64,000 nt of DNA, from the NCBI RefSeq assembly GCF_921293875.1, contig NZ_CAKLDI010000002.1:310001-374000 (forward strand), given 5' to 3'. The translations under genes and the position numbers were made by a program. Below are positions 27,954 through 37,900 of this stretch, one piece after another. The DNA comes from Vibrio stylophorae (GTDB lineage: Bacteria; Pseudomonadota; Gammaproteobacteria; Enterobacterales; Vibrionaceae). The notes under the pieces are model-generated. The model was not told the origin of the DNA. It was given only the letters and a program-made list of their open reading frames with translations, and ran no database searches. Every line of letters starts with the position of its first letter. Position 1 is the stretch's first letter.

Positions 27954-28098
27954 ATTGCCTCTAATTTGAGCCGTCTCTCGGGGTCAATCACGATTTTTTA
28001 GATTGGCTAATAGTTCAAATTTCGAAGCGAAAATTAGGTCATCTGTAATGAAAGTCGGTAAAATCGACACATAAACGGACAAAGATGGCACTTTAAAC

Positions 28099-28725
28099 AT
28101 GGATATGTTTCCTTTTTACTTCGCACCATTTTCCCTGATGTTTGGTCTTTTAGGTCTACAGATCGCAGCAGATAAAGGCTATAACCATAAATTATGGGCA
28201 CTCATTGGCGCACTACTTGGCCCAGTTGCCCTGATCCTGTTCGTGCTACCGCAAAAAAGCAATGTGGTGATCTCGCACTATTACGGTCGTATTCTCCCTT
28301 TGTTACTCATTCTCGACTTATTAGCGATCATTGGCCTAACCGCCATGTCATTAGGTTTTATTGGCAACGCAGAAGCCAGTCCATTTGCGCTTATCGCTAA
28401 CGCGCCAATGCAACATTGGGATCTTATGTTACAAGTGATGCTCATTGTGATCGCTGCCGCCACATTGCTCCTCAGCTTCTTTTTAAAGCATCACTTAGGC
28501 CAGCTATTACTGATTTGTTATGGACTATTCTTCGTGACAACTTGGGCTAATTTTCAAGCCACAGATAGCCAAAGCATCGCGAATTGGTTACTAACCAGCG
28601 GCATCGCCTATTTCAGTGTCTTTCGCTGCGTTTTTTGGCCACTTTTTGGCTGGCACCGCAGCCTTCGAAGACAACATTACACGCCGCCCAAACGTGTCTA
28701 TTCACGCCCGGCAGCAAGCCTCTAA
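28099..28725 (+). CDS. Hypothetical inner membrane protein, 208 aa
   Basis: Five hydrophobic segments (about residues 8-25, 31-52, 65-90, 108-128, 135-155, and a weaker sixth). No family motif known to me. The C-terminal tail is basic (WHRSLRRQHYTPPKRVYSR), placing it in the cytoplasm. It has a good terminator and stands alone. Confidence 0.75.
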   Translation: MDMFPFYFAPFSLMFGLLGLQIAADKGYNHKLWALIGALLGPVALILFVLPQKSNVVISHYYGRILPLLLILDLLAIIGLTAMSLGFIGNAEASPFALIANAPMQHWDLMLQVMLIVIAAATLLLSFFLKHHLGQLLLICYGLFFVTTWANFQATDSQSIANWLLTSGIAYFSVFRCVFWPLFGWHRSLRRQHYTPPKRVYSRPAASL

Positions 28726-28730
28726 TATTG

Positions 28731-28762
28731 AAAATTGCGAGCAAATAGCTCGCAATTTTTTT
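28731..28762 (+). terminator. Terminator of the 208-aa membrane protein gene
   Basis: AATTGCGAGC-AAATA-GCTCGCAATT followed by a T run. Confidence 0.87.
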
Positions 28763-28880
28763 GTTTTAAATACGTTGCCCAATTTTTATCACATCTTCTC
28801 AATTTCGAGAGCGAAATCGAAAGTTACCGTTTTCGTAGCAGTTTTTTCTGCATTTAGAGGGTTTTTTCGTCATTTTCGCT

Positions 28881-28897
28881 ACTGGTCAGATTTGCCC
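28881..28897. promoter_or_regulatory. Possible FadR half-site upstream of the FadL gene
   Basis: ACTGGTCAGATTTGCC keeps one half of the FadR consensus (CTGGTCxGA) but not the other. It is about 80 bp before the FadL start. Weak on sequence alone; included because FadR control of fadL genes is well established. Confidence 0.25.
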
Positions 28898-28975
28898 GAA
28901 TATGACAAGTCTCTAAAATTCGCCCCATAAATAAATGGAGCGATTGACTCCGATTCAACATAAGAACCATACACA

Positions 28976-30265
28976 ATGAACAAGAAGCAGATTTTTACCC
29001 GTAGCGCCATCGCAGTTGCGATGCTCGCTTCAGCCCCGCAGGCATTCGCCGCTGGCTTCCAAATCAATGCACAATCAGCGACCGGCATTGGCCGTGCATT
29101 TGCTGGTGATGCCGTAATTGCCGATAACGCATCTGTAATGGCGCGCAACCCTGCCGCCATGGCACTTTTTGATGAAAAGGCCTTCTCCATTGGCTTTGAA
29201 ACCATCACCTCTATGATTGAAGTGAGCGATGCTCGATATAATTATGTAGATAAAACTTTCACCCCAAAATCTGCTTCAATTGCTGATAACGATGATGTAG
29301 GTGGCACCTCAGTTGCGCCAAATATTCATTTTATTATGCCAATCAATGAAAAATTCGCAGTTGGTGTAAATGCCTATTCTAACTTCGGCACCAAAACCGA
29401 ATTTGCTGATGATTATACTGCAACTGAATATGGCGGCCTCACCGATGTCAAAAGCTTTAACTTTGGTATCGCAGGCTCCTATCGTCTTAATGAGCAATGG
29501 AGCTTTGGTGCAGGCTTAGACCTTATCTATGGTCAAGGCACCATGAAGCGCGTTGCAAACAGCAATTTACCTCTTATTGGCGGTAAGCCATTATTAGACG
29601 TGGATAGCGCAGATGGTTTTGCTGTCGGTTTTAATGTCGGTACCGTTTTTGAACTCGATGAAAACAACCGCTTTGGTTTGGCTTATCGCTACAGCCCTGA
29701 GTTTGAAGCAAAAGATGACAAAGGTCAGAAAATCACCCTACCATTGCCTGATATTGCTGAGTTCTCTGGTTTCCATAAACTAGAAAATACCAAGTTCGCA
29801 GTGCACTACTCCATTCAATACATCGGCTGGAGTAAGTTTGATCAAATCGATTTTGAAAACCTTCAAGACAGCGTTCTCACTGGCCCTTATCAAAAACCAT
29901 ATGAATGGCAAGATGGCTGGCACTACGCCATTGGTGGTACTTACTACCTCAACTCAGATTGGACCCTGCGTGCCGGTTATATGTACGACACCAGCGCCCA
30001 AGATCAGTTGACCTCGATCTCTGTGCCAGACTCAGATCGTCAATGGTTCTCAGCAGGTTTCACCTATCACCTAGATCCTAAATCAAATATCGACTTTGGG
30101 TTTACGTACTTAATGGGCCAAAAAGTTTCGGTTTCAGAATCTACATCTGTGAATGCCCCTGTAGGCCCTGGCGGTAGTGTTGTTCCAGTTAATATCAGCG
30201 GAGTAACGGCAACTACACAAGCCAATGCAATCTTGATGGGCTTGCAATATAGTCGCAGCTTCTAA
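28976..30265 (+). CDS. FadL-family outer membrane transporter
   Basis: 429 aa with a signal peptide cut after AFA. The mature start AGFQINAQSATGIGRAFAGDA and the NPAAMALF motif are the N-terminal hatch region of FadL/TodX proteins. The C-terminus ends in Phe (LQYSRSF), as expected for BAM-dependent barrels. These 14-strand barrels import long-chain fatty acids or other hydrophobic compounds. Vibrios carry several paralogues, so specificity is open. Monocistronic. Confidence 0.93.
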   Translation: MNKKQIFTRSAIAVAMLASAPQAFAAGFQINAQSATGIGRAFAGDAVIADNASVMARNPAAMALFDEKAFSIGFETITSMIEVSDARYNYVDKTFTPKSASIADNDDVGGTSVAPNIHFIMPINEKFAVGVNAYSNFGTKTEFADDYTATEYGGLTDVKSFNFGIAGSYRLNEQWSFGAGLDLIYGQGTMKRVANSNLPLIGGKPLLDVDSADGFAVGFNVGTVFELDENNRFGLAYRYSPEFEAKDDKGQKITLPLPDIAEFSGFHKLENTKFAVHYSIQYIGWSKFDQIDFENLQDSVLTGPYQKPYEWQDGWHYAIGGTYYLNSDWTLRAGYMYDTSAQDQLTSISVPDSDRQWFSAGFTYHLDPKSNIDFGFTYLMGQKVSVSESTSVNAPVGPGGSVVPVNISGVTATTQANAILMGLQYSRSF

Positions 30266-30291
30266 TCGCTTTGCAATACAATCAGTCAAAC

Positions 30292-30320
30292 AAAAAAGCA
30301 GCCTCATGGGCTGCTTTTTT
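30292..30320 (+). terminator. Terminator of the FadL gene
   Basis: AAAAAAGCAGCC-TCAT-GGGCTGCTTTTTT. Confidence 0.87.
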
Positions 30321-30385
30321 ATTGCTGACATTCAGCAGTACACGCTTTTCTTTCATACACTCAATAAAGAAAAGGGAGAGCTGCC

Positions 30386-31093
30386 ATGCAACTACTGATC
30401 ACCGCAGGCACCAGCGCGATTGGGCAAGCGTTAATCGCATATTATTTGGCAAATTATGACGATTACTTTATCTCTGCCACCTATCATCGAAGCCGTCCTA
30501 AATTATCGCACCCACGCTTGCAGTGGCACCCCACAGATTTAAGCCATGAAGCTGATGTTCAGCAGCTTGCCAGCCAATTTGCACTGCTTGATGGCATCAT
30601 TAATTGCGCTGGATTTTTACATGATGAGCAGCAAAGCCCCGAAAAATCACTGAGCCAATTTCAGCCTGAGTTTTTTGAGCAAAATATCGCTGCCAACACG
30701 CTCCCCACGCTTCTGCTGGCCAAGCACTTTGCTTCCAGTTTAAGCCATCCATCCCCCTCTTTCTTTGTCTCACTCTCTGCAAGAATTGGTAGTCTTGCGG
30801 ATAACAAAATTGGCGGCTGGATCAGTTATCGCATGAGTAAAGCGGCGCTCAATATGGCTATCAAAACCATTGCGATTGAGTGGCAACGAATACTCCCCTG
30901 CTGCTGCGTATTGGCTATCCATCCAGGCACAACAAAATCAAGACTGACACGCCCTTTTGAACGCAATGTACCAGCCCATCAACTACATTCACCGCAACAA
31001 ACAGCCGAGGCGATTGTGCAGGTCATATATCAAAAAAAGGCCGCAGATAGCGGCCAGTTTGTCGATTATCAAGGCTGTGTTATCCCTTGGTAA
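30386..31093 (+). CDS. Short-chain dehydrogenase/reductase (SDR), CsgA-like
   Basis: 235 aa. The N-terminal cofactor motif is degenerate (ITAGTSAIGQAL). NCAGFLHD is the NNAG motif. The catalytic triad is Ser (VSLSARIGS), Tyr and Lys (YRMSK). The IHPGTTKSRLTRPF segment after the active site is typical of CsgA-like SDRs in vibrios. Substrate unknown. Convergent with the next gene, with only 40 bp between them. Confidence 0.87.
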   Translation: MQLLITAGTSAIGQALIAYYLANYDDYFISATYHRSRPKLSHPRLQWHPTDLSHEADVQQLASQFALLDGIINCAGFLHDEQQSPEKSLSQFQPEFFEQNIAANTLPTLLLAKHFASSLSHPSPSFFVSLSARIGSLADNKIGGWISYRMSKAALNMAIKTIAIEWQRILPCCCVLAIHPGTTKSRLTRPFERNVPAHQLHSPQQTAEAIVQVIYQKKAADSGQFVDYQGCVIPW

Positions 31094-31133
31094 AGAGATA
31101 CTCAAGGAAGTACTGTGCGCGAGCGTTTTGTGA

Positions 31134-32411
31134 CTAAGCTGCTGACTTCAGATAGACACTTGGCGTAGCAATACAGACTGACGGCACCTTCAATTTGGGC
31201 AATTCAACACAAAGTGACTGCTGATTAAGTCGCACTTGATTGGATGGAAATAGCGTTTTCACACGCGCTTGCCATTGCGTTACGGGCGTATCGGAAACCG
31301 CATTCATCAGCAATATTTGAATCTCGGCGACGCGAATTTTTTCCACATAAGCAAGGTAATGCGGCGTTGCGACATCAACCAAATTCACCCCAATCATATT
31401 TTGAATCTCACTCATTGCCGCACGTGCTTGAGGCTCATTTGACGCGGCTAAATATTGCGCTAATGTCTGCTGCGAGCGTTCAGCTGCCAGTTGAAATGGA
31501 TATTGCTGATAGTTTGAGGTCATATTGGGCTTATAAAATAAACGCTGAATGACTTTAGGCATCGCCAAATAAAGATCAGAAAAATAGAGATGCGCATATT
31601 TTGCATCAGCAAATTGCTGATAGAGCGTATCCATCATGGCGTATTCACGCGCCATTGGTAGGTAAAGATCGCGCTCAGCCTTTGACAAGGGCGCTAAAGG
31701 TGTCAAATTCAGTGCGTATCGCATATTGAGCGCATGTCGCAACTCAAAGCTATAAGTTAGGGTTCGAAGTGATACAAATTTAATCAGCAGATTATCGCTT
31801 TGCGCTAACCAATGACGCTGATGTTTAATGAATAAGTCTAAATCTTGCTGCGCTTTTGTCAGATCGCCTGCCTCAGCCCTCAACAGAATCGACTGCAGCA
31901 CCATTTCACTGCCCGCCATCAAATGGACATAGTCTGGCAGTGGCTCATCACCCGTAGGTGCCGTTAGGTGCGCAAAATCATCAAGCGCAATCAATTGCTG
32001 ATACCGCTCAAAGAGCTGCGCATTGTTTACGAGATTATCTTTTGCAACTTGCAGGACCTGTGGCTCAAAACAACCCACAAAATGCGCTTTGATACAGGGG
32101 AGCGGCGTATAGGTATAAAATCGCTCATCAATGGGGAAGTCGGTACCCGTGGCCGTTTTCTTCACTTGCTCAAAGCGCTGACGTCCATAGTGAATGGGGC
32201 CCTGCTCTGCGCCTTGAGCAGATGGCGCATTAAACCCTAATAAATAAAAATATGCGCGACTTTCATCGGGTATAGATTGTTCGACGCGCTCAAGCATGGC
32301 TTTGCTATTCACCGACAAAGGCTCATCCCCATGCATATAAAACCCAAGTGCCACGATCAACAAAACGGCCAATAACAGCAGTCCAAGGCATGCTTTCAAT
32401 AACTTGCGCAC
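31134..32411 (-). CDS. Hypothetical membrane-anchored protein, 425 aa
   Basis: One N-terminal membrane helix (KACLGLLLLAVLLIVALGFYM) and then about 395 helical residues on the periplasmic side, with an isolated Cys pair (CIKAHFVGC) near residue 115. I do not recognise a family. Possibly a signal anchor for an envelope protein. It is divergent from the MATE gene, so the two may share a promoter region. Confidence 0.75.
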   Translation of the reverse strand: MRKLLKACLGLLLLAVLLIVALGFYMHGDEPLSVNSKAMLERVEQSIPDESRAYFYLLGFNAPSAQGAEQGPIHYGRQRFEQVKKTATGTDFPIDERFYTYTPLPCIKAHFVGCFEPQVLQVAKDNLVNNAQLFERYQQLIALDDFAHLTAPTGDEPLPDYVHLMAGSEMVLQSILLRAEAGDLTKAQQDLDLFIKHQRHWLAQSDNLLIKFVSLRTLTYSFELRHALNMRYALNLTPLAPLSKAERDLYLPMAREYAMMDTLYQQFADAKYAHLYFSDLYLAMPKVIQRLFYKPNMTSNYQQYPFQLAAERSQQTLAQYLAASNEPQARAAMSEIQNMIGVNLVDVATPHYLAYVEKIRVAEIQILLMNAVSDTPVTQWQARVKTLFPSNQVRLNQQSLCVELPKLKVPSVCIATPSVYLKSAA

Positions 32412-32544
32412 AATTTAATCCATTGATTTTAAAGAAATAAAAAATAACATTGGTTGGCCACTTTGCCCTCACCTTTTCTCATCCCATCGCATAACCGCGT
32501 AAAATTCGCTAGACTCATCACACAATTTTGCAAAATAGATCACT

Positions 32545-33900
32545 ATGGCAACATCTACATCGCCAACAGTTTCGCTTGCGCGTCAGCTCTATGAGATGAC
32601 ATGGCCCATGCTTTTTGGCGTGCTCGCCCTGATGAGTTTTCAATTAGTCGATAGCATTTTTATCAGCCGACTGGGGGTGATTCCGTTGGCAACACAAGGC
32701 TTCACCATGCCTTTGCAAATGCTGATTATCGGTATTCAGGTTGGCCTTGGCATTGCGACCACAGCGCTTATCTCAAGAGCACTTGGCAGCAAAAACCAAA
32801 ATCTGGCCACCGAATTGGCGACCATCATCTTATGCTTTGGCACCCTTTTAATTGCCGCATTCGCTACACTTCTTTGGTTTTTGCGCGCACCAATTTTATC
32901 AGCGCTTGGTGCACAATCTGCGGTATTTCCAGTCGTGGATGTTTATTGGCCTTGGTGGCTACTAAGCAGCTGGGTCGGCGCAATCTTTTATTTTTTTAAT
33001 AGTATCTGCCGCGCCAATGGCAATACGAAGCTCCCCGGCGCAATGATGGTAGTGACCAGCTTGCTCAACATGGTGCTTGATCCCATCTTTATTTTCACCC
33101 TCGGACTGGGCATTCAAGGTGCCGCCATCGCCAGTTTACTGGCCTTTGTGTTAGCCACCTTGATTATGGCGCCCAAGATCATTGGCCAAGGCTGGCTCAA
33201 TTCACACTGGCGACAATTTGAATGGCGCAATCAGCTAAAAAACATTCAAGTGATGATGGCACCAGCGATGCTTAGCCAGCTACTCCCCCCTGTCTCTGCA
33301 CTATTTGCAACTAAAATGGTGGCAAGTTTTGGCGCGGCGACAGTGGCTGCATGGGCACTTGGATCGCGCATCGAAATTTTCTCCATCGTGACCGTACTCG
33401 CGCTCACAATGGCGATGCCCCCCATGATTGGCAACCTCATGGGGCAACGCCAATTTGTGCAAATTGAGCAGCTTTTTCGCCTATCGTGCCGCTTTATTGT
33501 GCTTTGGCAAAGTGCCATCGCACTGATACTGCTGTTTGCTCGTCCTTGGCTCAGTCCCGTCATGGCACCAGAGCAAGCCGTACAATCAGTGCTAAATATC
33601 CATCTTTTATGGGTGCCCATCAGCCTAGGCCCACTGGGTGTGTGTATGATCATGGTTTCTAGTGCGAATGCCTTGGGCCAGCCCATGCGCGCACTCCTGA
33701 TTTCAGCCATGCGTCTGTTTTTGTGCTATCTACCCTTTGTTGGTGTCGGCGTCCTGCTGGCAAAATCACAAGAGAGTCTTGCCTATATCTTTATCGGGGT
33801 ATTACTCGGCAACCTATGTGCAGGCCTGTGTGGTTGGTGGCAAGGGCAGCAAGCGTTGGCAAAAACCAAACGCTGCTATGAAAAATGTCCAGCTGTGTAA
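32545..33900 (+). CDS. MATE-family multidrug/sodium antiporter
   Basis: 451 aa, twelve membrane helices in two related halves. The opening LARQLYEMTWPMLFGVLALMSFQLVDSIFISRLG and GIQVGLGIATTALISRALG are classic MATE/DinF features, and the second half restarts with VMMAPAMLSQLLPPVSALF. It probably exports cationic compounds using a sodium or proton gradient. Monocistronic. Confidence 0.92.
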   Translation: MATSTSPTVSLARQLYEMTWPMLFGVLALMSFQLVDSIFISRLGVIPLATQGFTMPLQMLIIGIQVGLGIATTALISRALGSKNQNLATELATIILCFGTLLIAAFATLLWFLRAPILSALGAQSAVFPVVDVYWPWWLLSSWVGAIFYFFNSICRANGNTKLPGAMMVVTSLLNMVLDPIFIFTLGLGIQGAAIASLLAFVLATLIMAPKIIGQGWLNSHWRQFEWRNQLKNIQVMMAPAMLSQLLPPVSALFATKMVASFGAATVAAWALGSRIEIFSIVTVLALTMAMPPMIGNLMGQRQFVQIEQLFRLSCRFIVLWQSAIALILLFARPWLSPVMAPEQAVQSVLNIHLLWVPISLGPLGVCMIMVSSANALGQPMRALLISAMRLFLCYLPFVGVGVLLAKSQESLAYIFIGVLLGNLCAGLCGWWQGQQALAKTKRCYEKCPAV

Positions 33901-33925
33901 ATACGTAGATATGACAGTGGATAAA

Positions 33926-33951
33926 AAAATAGCGGCATACGCCGCTATTTT
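33926..33951. terminator. Bidirectional terminator
   Basis: AAAATAGCGGC-ATAC-GCCGCTATTTT between convergent genes. Confidence 0.83.
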
Positions 33952-33990
33952 CATCTGTGTTCTATGTGTTTTTACTTCATTTCCACAAAT

Positions 33991-34431
33991 TTATAGACCA
34001 ATCAATTCGTGGTGCACCACCAGCGCAATACCAATGCCAATCGCCAATACCGCAATGGAAAAGTAGCGCATGCGTTGGCGTGTTGGTGCTGGCAACACAA
34101 TACCAAAGCTTGGAAATAGCGGGCAGACACGCGCCACGCTATCGCCGCTAATGCGTTTTTTCAGCATATTGAGCTGTAGCAGCGACCCATCACGAATACC
34201 GCCAAAGAGACAAGTTCGCGTCGACACATACTCTTTATCTTGGTAGTGATAGGAAAATTTAGTGGAAAGGCTATAGATCACTTCCTGTTCATTGCCTCGC
34301 ACTGCCGCGACATCGCAATACAATACATTTGCCTTAATTTTTGGCCAAAAGACGCTACTTAAATCAAACAACAAGTAGCCCAAAGCGATAACGCCGACAA
34401 CGATGCAAAGCACAACGGTTGCTTCAATCAT
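33991..34431 (-). CDS. DUF3592-like membrane protein, 146 aa
   Basis: The start is ATG at 34431 (MIEATVVLC), six bases after AAGGAG; upstream ATGs would overlap the Shine-Dalgarno. There are two membrane helices (residues 3-28 and 118-140) with a soluble beta-rich segment between (YSLSTKFSYHYQDKEYVSTRTCLFGG), the layout of DUF3592 proteins. Function unknown. Confidence 0.75.
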   Translation of the reverse strand: MIEATVVLCIVVGVIALGYLLFDLSSVFWPKIKANVLYCDVAAVRGNEQEVIYSLSTKFSYHYQDKEYVSTRTCLFGGIRDGSLLQLNMLKKRISGDSVARVCPLFPSFGIVLPAPTRQRMRYFSIAVLAIGIGIALVVHHELIGL

Positions 34432-34963
34432 CTTCATCTCCTTGTAATACAGCTGCGATTCATTCAATCGCGTAGCAAGACGCATCATTGCAACTTGCCT
34501 GATTCGGTGTGCTCAATGTATCCCAGTCATTTTTTCCAACGTCAGCGGCAAGTAAGGGTTTTGGTGCCTTTTTGCAAAATCTTAGACCCAGTTATTTGCC
34601 CACGGCTGGTTGAACAACCATCGATAAATCTTATAGATAGGCTTGTTTATACGTGAATTGGCTGAAAAACCCATCAAACCTGCGCGAGTTCTCGATGGGT
34701 TTTGCGAATGCTATGCAATGGCGCACATAGCTTGCAGGCTTCTCAGAGTCAGTTCCCGATTTGTTGCGCAATCGGTTACGCCTTTCGCTATCATTTGCAT
34801 GAGTTCAAAAAAAGCAAACAAAACAATCAAATTCAAACACTTACACTTTACGTATCAAGCAGTTAGGCGTATTTTAAAGTGATACCGATTGCATTTCGTA
34901 AGAAAACCAACGAGATGCGACAGCAGGAAGTTGAACCGATTCGCCTTAAACCATTCAAAGGAC
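34432..34963. other. Intergenic region upstream of the alpha-2-macroglobulin gene
   Basis: About 530 bp. A 10-bp perfect stem AAAACCCATC/GATGGGTTTT with an 18-nt loop lies at 34666-34703, followed by only four T residues, so it may be a weak terminator or a leader hairpin. No supported small gene. Confidence 0.5.
34666..34703 (+). terminator. Stem-loop in the leader region of the alpha-2-macroglobulin gene
   Basis: Perfect 10-bp stem with an 18-nt loop rich in purines and a GCGCGA segment. The short T run makes it a doubtful terminator. Position about 300 bp upstream of the gene allows an attenuator role. Confidence 0.4.
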
Positions 34964-34996
34964 ATGCTGGTGACAAACCACAGCCCACACTCATTG

Positions 34997-37900
34997 ATGA
35001 CGAACCTTGCCAAATCGTGCTGGCAATGGATGCTCCTTCTCCTATGTTTTGCCACATCGAGCCAAGTTTTGGCCGGTGAACCAAGCTATATGGGAACCAC
35101 GCTTTATCAAAACCAAACGGTTTTAAATGTGTATTTATCCGAACCGGAAAGCACAAGAAGCGTCAACGATCAATTTAGTGTCTATCAAAACGACAAGCCG
35201 ATCAGCGGGCGCTGGGAAGCGGTCGATGACACCAATCTGAACTTCGTCTTTACCAATGTATCGCTCGACCAAAAATATGAGCTGTATTATCTCAAAGACG
35301 ATAAAGACAATGAGCAAAAACAAACCGTTGCCGTGGGTAAAGAAGAGCCAAGTGTGCGCACGCTCGGTATGGGGCCTTGGGCGCCCATCAGTGGCGATAA
35401 TGCCATTGGCATTGAAACCATGAATGCCGATGCTGTGGTGGTGGAATATCTTGAAGTTCAGCAGCCTGCCGCACTACTTAGTCGTATGTATGCTGGCAGC
35501 AATGCCGATATGTGGGATCTGCGCTCAAACAAACGCTATTTCAAAAGTGTATATACCCAGCGTTATGCCGTGGGCGGTGAAGTCAATCAATATGCCCGTC
35601 ATCGCTTGGCGATCCCAGAGCAGCTAAAAAATGGCTGGTATCTTGCGGTGATCACCGTGGCCGGCCAGTTTGGTGGTGGTCAAAGCCAAGCCATCGCCCA
35701 TGTACTGCGCAGCGATTTAGCCATTCATCTGCGCTCTGGTATGGCGACATCTGAGCAACACGGCTGGGTTTATTCGCATCAAACCAAGGCGATGATCAAA
35801 GGCGGCACACTGTCGGTTTGGGATCGCAAAGGGAAACGCTTTGATAGCCCAATCAATGATGACGGCTTCTTTGAGTTCAACAACGACTTAAAATATGACG
35901 AAATCGTGATGGTGACGGATAAATCCGGTAACCAGACACTACTTGCCATGCGCGAAGTGCCGCTTGATCTCAGCGATCAAAAAGTGCACGGCCGTATCTA
36001 CCGCGACTTAGAAGCTTTTGCGTTTTCAAACCGCAATTTGCTGATGCCTGGCGATAACCTGCCACTGCACGCCCTACTACGCGATGCTGATGGTAAGCGC
36101 GCCAAAGATCAGCGCTTAACGCTTGAAGTAAAAGGCCCGACGGGTGATAAGTATCTGACCACCACCCTCACGCCAGACAGTAATGGTCTGTACTATCACA
36201 ACATTCAATTTAACCGCGATGCCAAATTGGGCCAGTGGACCGCATCGCTTTATGCCGATATTAATCATGCGCCTCTAACAACCTACAACTTCCAGATTCA
36301 AGAATTTGAACCTGAGCGTATGGATATGACATTGACGCCAACTGCGATGCAACTGGAGCAAATGCAAACGCAGAAAGTGGCATTGTCAGGTCGTTATCTG
36401 TTTGGCGCGCCAGCCAACGGCAACACAGTCAAATCATCTGTGGGCTTTAATGAAAACCTCATGCCATTTCAAAAACATCCACAGCTTGGCGAAAACAGCC
36501 AAGGTGGATTGAACTGGTATGTGGGCCATCAAAGTTCATTGGAAGAGCGCTACCAACGTCTTGATGACATCACCTTAGACAAAGAAGGACAAGGTAGCCT
36601 CAGCATTCGCTATGCGGGGAAAAAAGCGCATACCAGCGTGATTAATGCCAGCCTTGATACCAGCCTTTTAGAAGCCGGCGGCGCCAGCATCAACCGCAGT
36701 ATCACTTACCAGCTATGGCCGCACGCGACCATGCCAGCGATTCAGCCGCAGCAAAAGAGCGTGTCTGAAGGCAGCATGCCAGCTTTTGCGCTTGCCAATA
36801 TCAATCCAGAGGGTCAGTTTGTTGCCGGTAAAGTGCGCGTCACCTTCCTTGAAGATATTTCCGGCTACTACTGGACCTACAGTGATGAAAGTGGCTGGGA
36901 AGTGTTCCGCCAAGAAGGCTATCGTCCACTCGATGTGAAAACCATGTCGCTTGGTGCCAATGCAGACACCCTCTATCACGCGCCAGTACAATGGGGTGAT
37001 TATCTGCTGCGAGTCGAAGATCTCGACAGCGGCGCAGTGACTGAGTATCGCTTCTATGCTGGTTGGCATGCTTCGGATTCTCAAATCCCGCTCAAACCAC
37101 TGAATCTTGATCTCAAACTTGAAAAACCAAGTTATCAAGGCGCGCAAAAGACCAATGTGGAAATCAACGTTCCCTTTGATGGCCTACTTTTGGTCACCAT
37201 CGAAGCGGATCGCGTATTGATGCAAAAGCAGATGCCAGTGAAAGCAGGCAAAAATACCATTCCGCTTTCAGTCAAAGATTGGCAGCGCCACGATCTCTAT
37301 GTCACGGCAATGCTATTGGGGCAATCAAGCACCGCGCAGCCGCGCCGCGCCTTTGGCATCACGCCGCTGATTCTTGACCGTCAAGATCGCAAGCTGGATG
37401 TCACCATCAATGCACCGGCGCGCGCCAAACCAAACCGCGCTTTACCACTAACCATTGACGTGGCTGGCCTTGATCGCAACGAAAAAGCTTGGGTGGTCCT
37501 CTCTATGGTGGATCGCGGTATTCAAAATATGAGCCGCTATCAAATCCCGAACCCATACAGCTTCCTCTTTAATCAGCGCCAATATGGATTTGATCTACGC
37601 GATTACTATGGCCGCCAATATGAGGCCACACCAGATCCATTTGCGCAGCCACGCAGCGGTGGTGATGCCATGCTCGCGAGCATGCGCAATGAACGCGATC
37701 GCGCTGAGCGAAAAACCATTGTACTCATGGCCGCGCCAGTTGAAGTCAAAAATGGCAAAGCCGTTGTTGAGATGCAACTACCCGATTTTAATGGCGAAGC
37801 AGAAGTGGTTGCCATGGTCTGGAGCGATAAGAAAGTCGGTGTGGCTGATCTCTCATTGCCGATTGCAGACACAGTGGTTGCTGAGCTGCAAATTCCAAAA

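Noticed and set aside
28616-28930. 104-codon frame overlapping the 208-aa membrane protein end
   Set aside because: Runs through the terminator at 28731 and into the FadL promoter region; a shadow frame.
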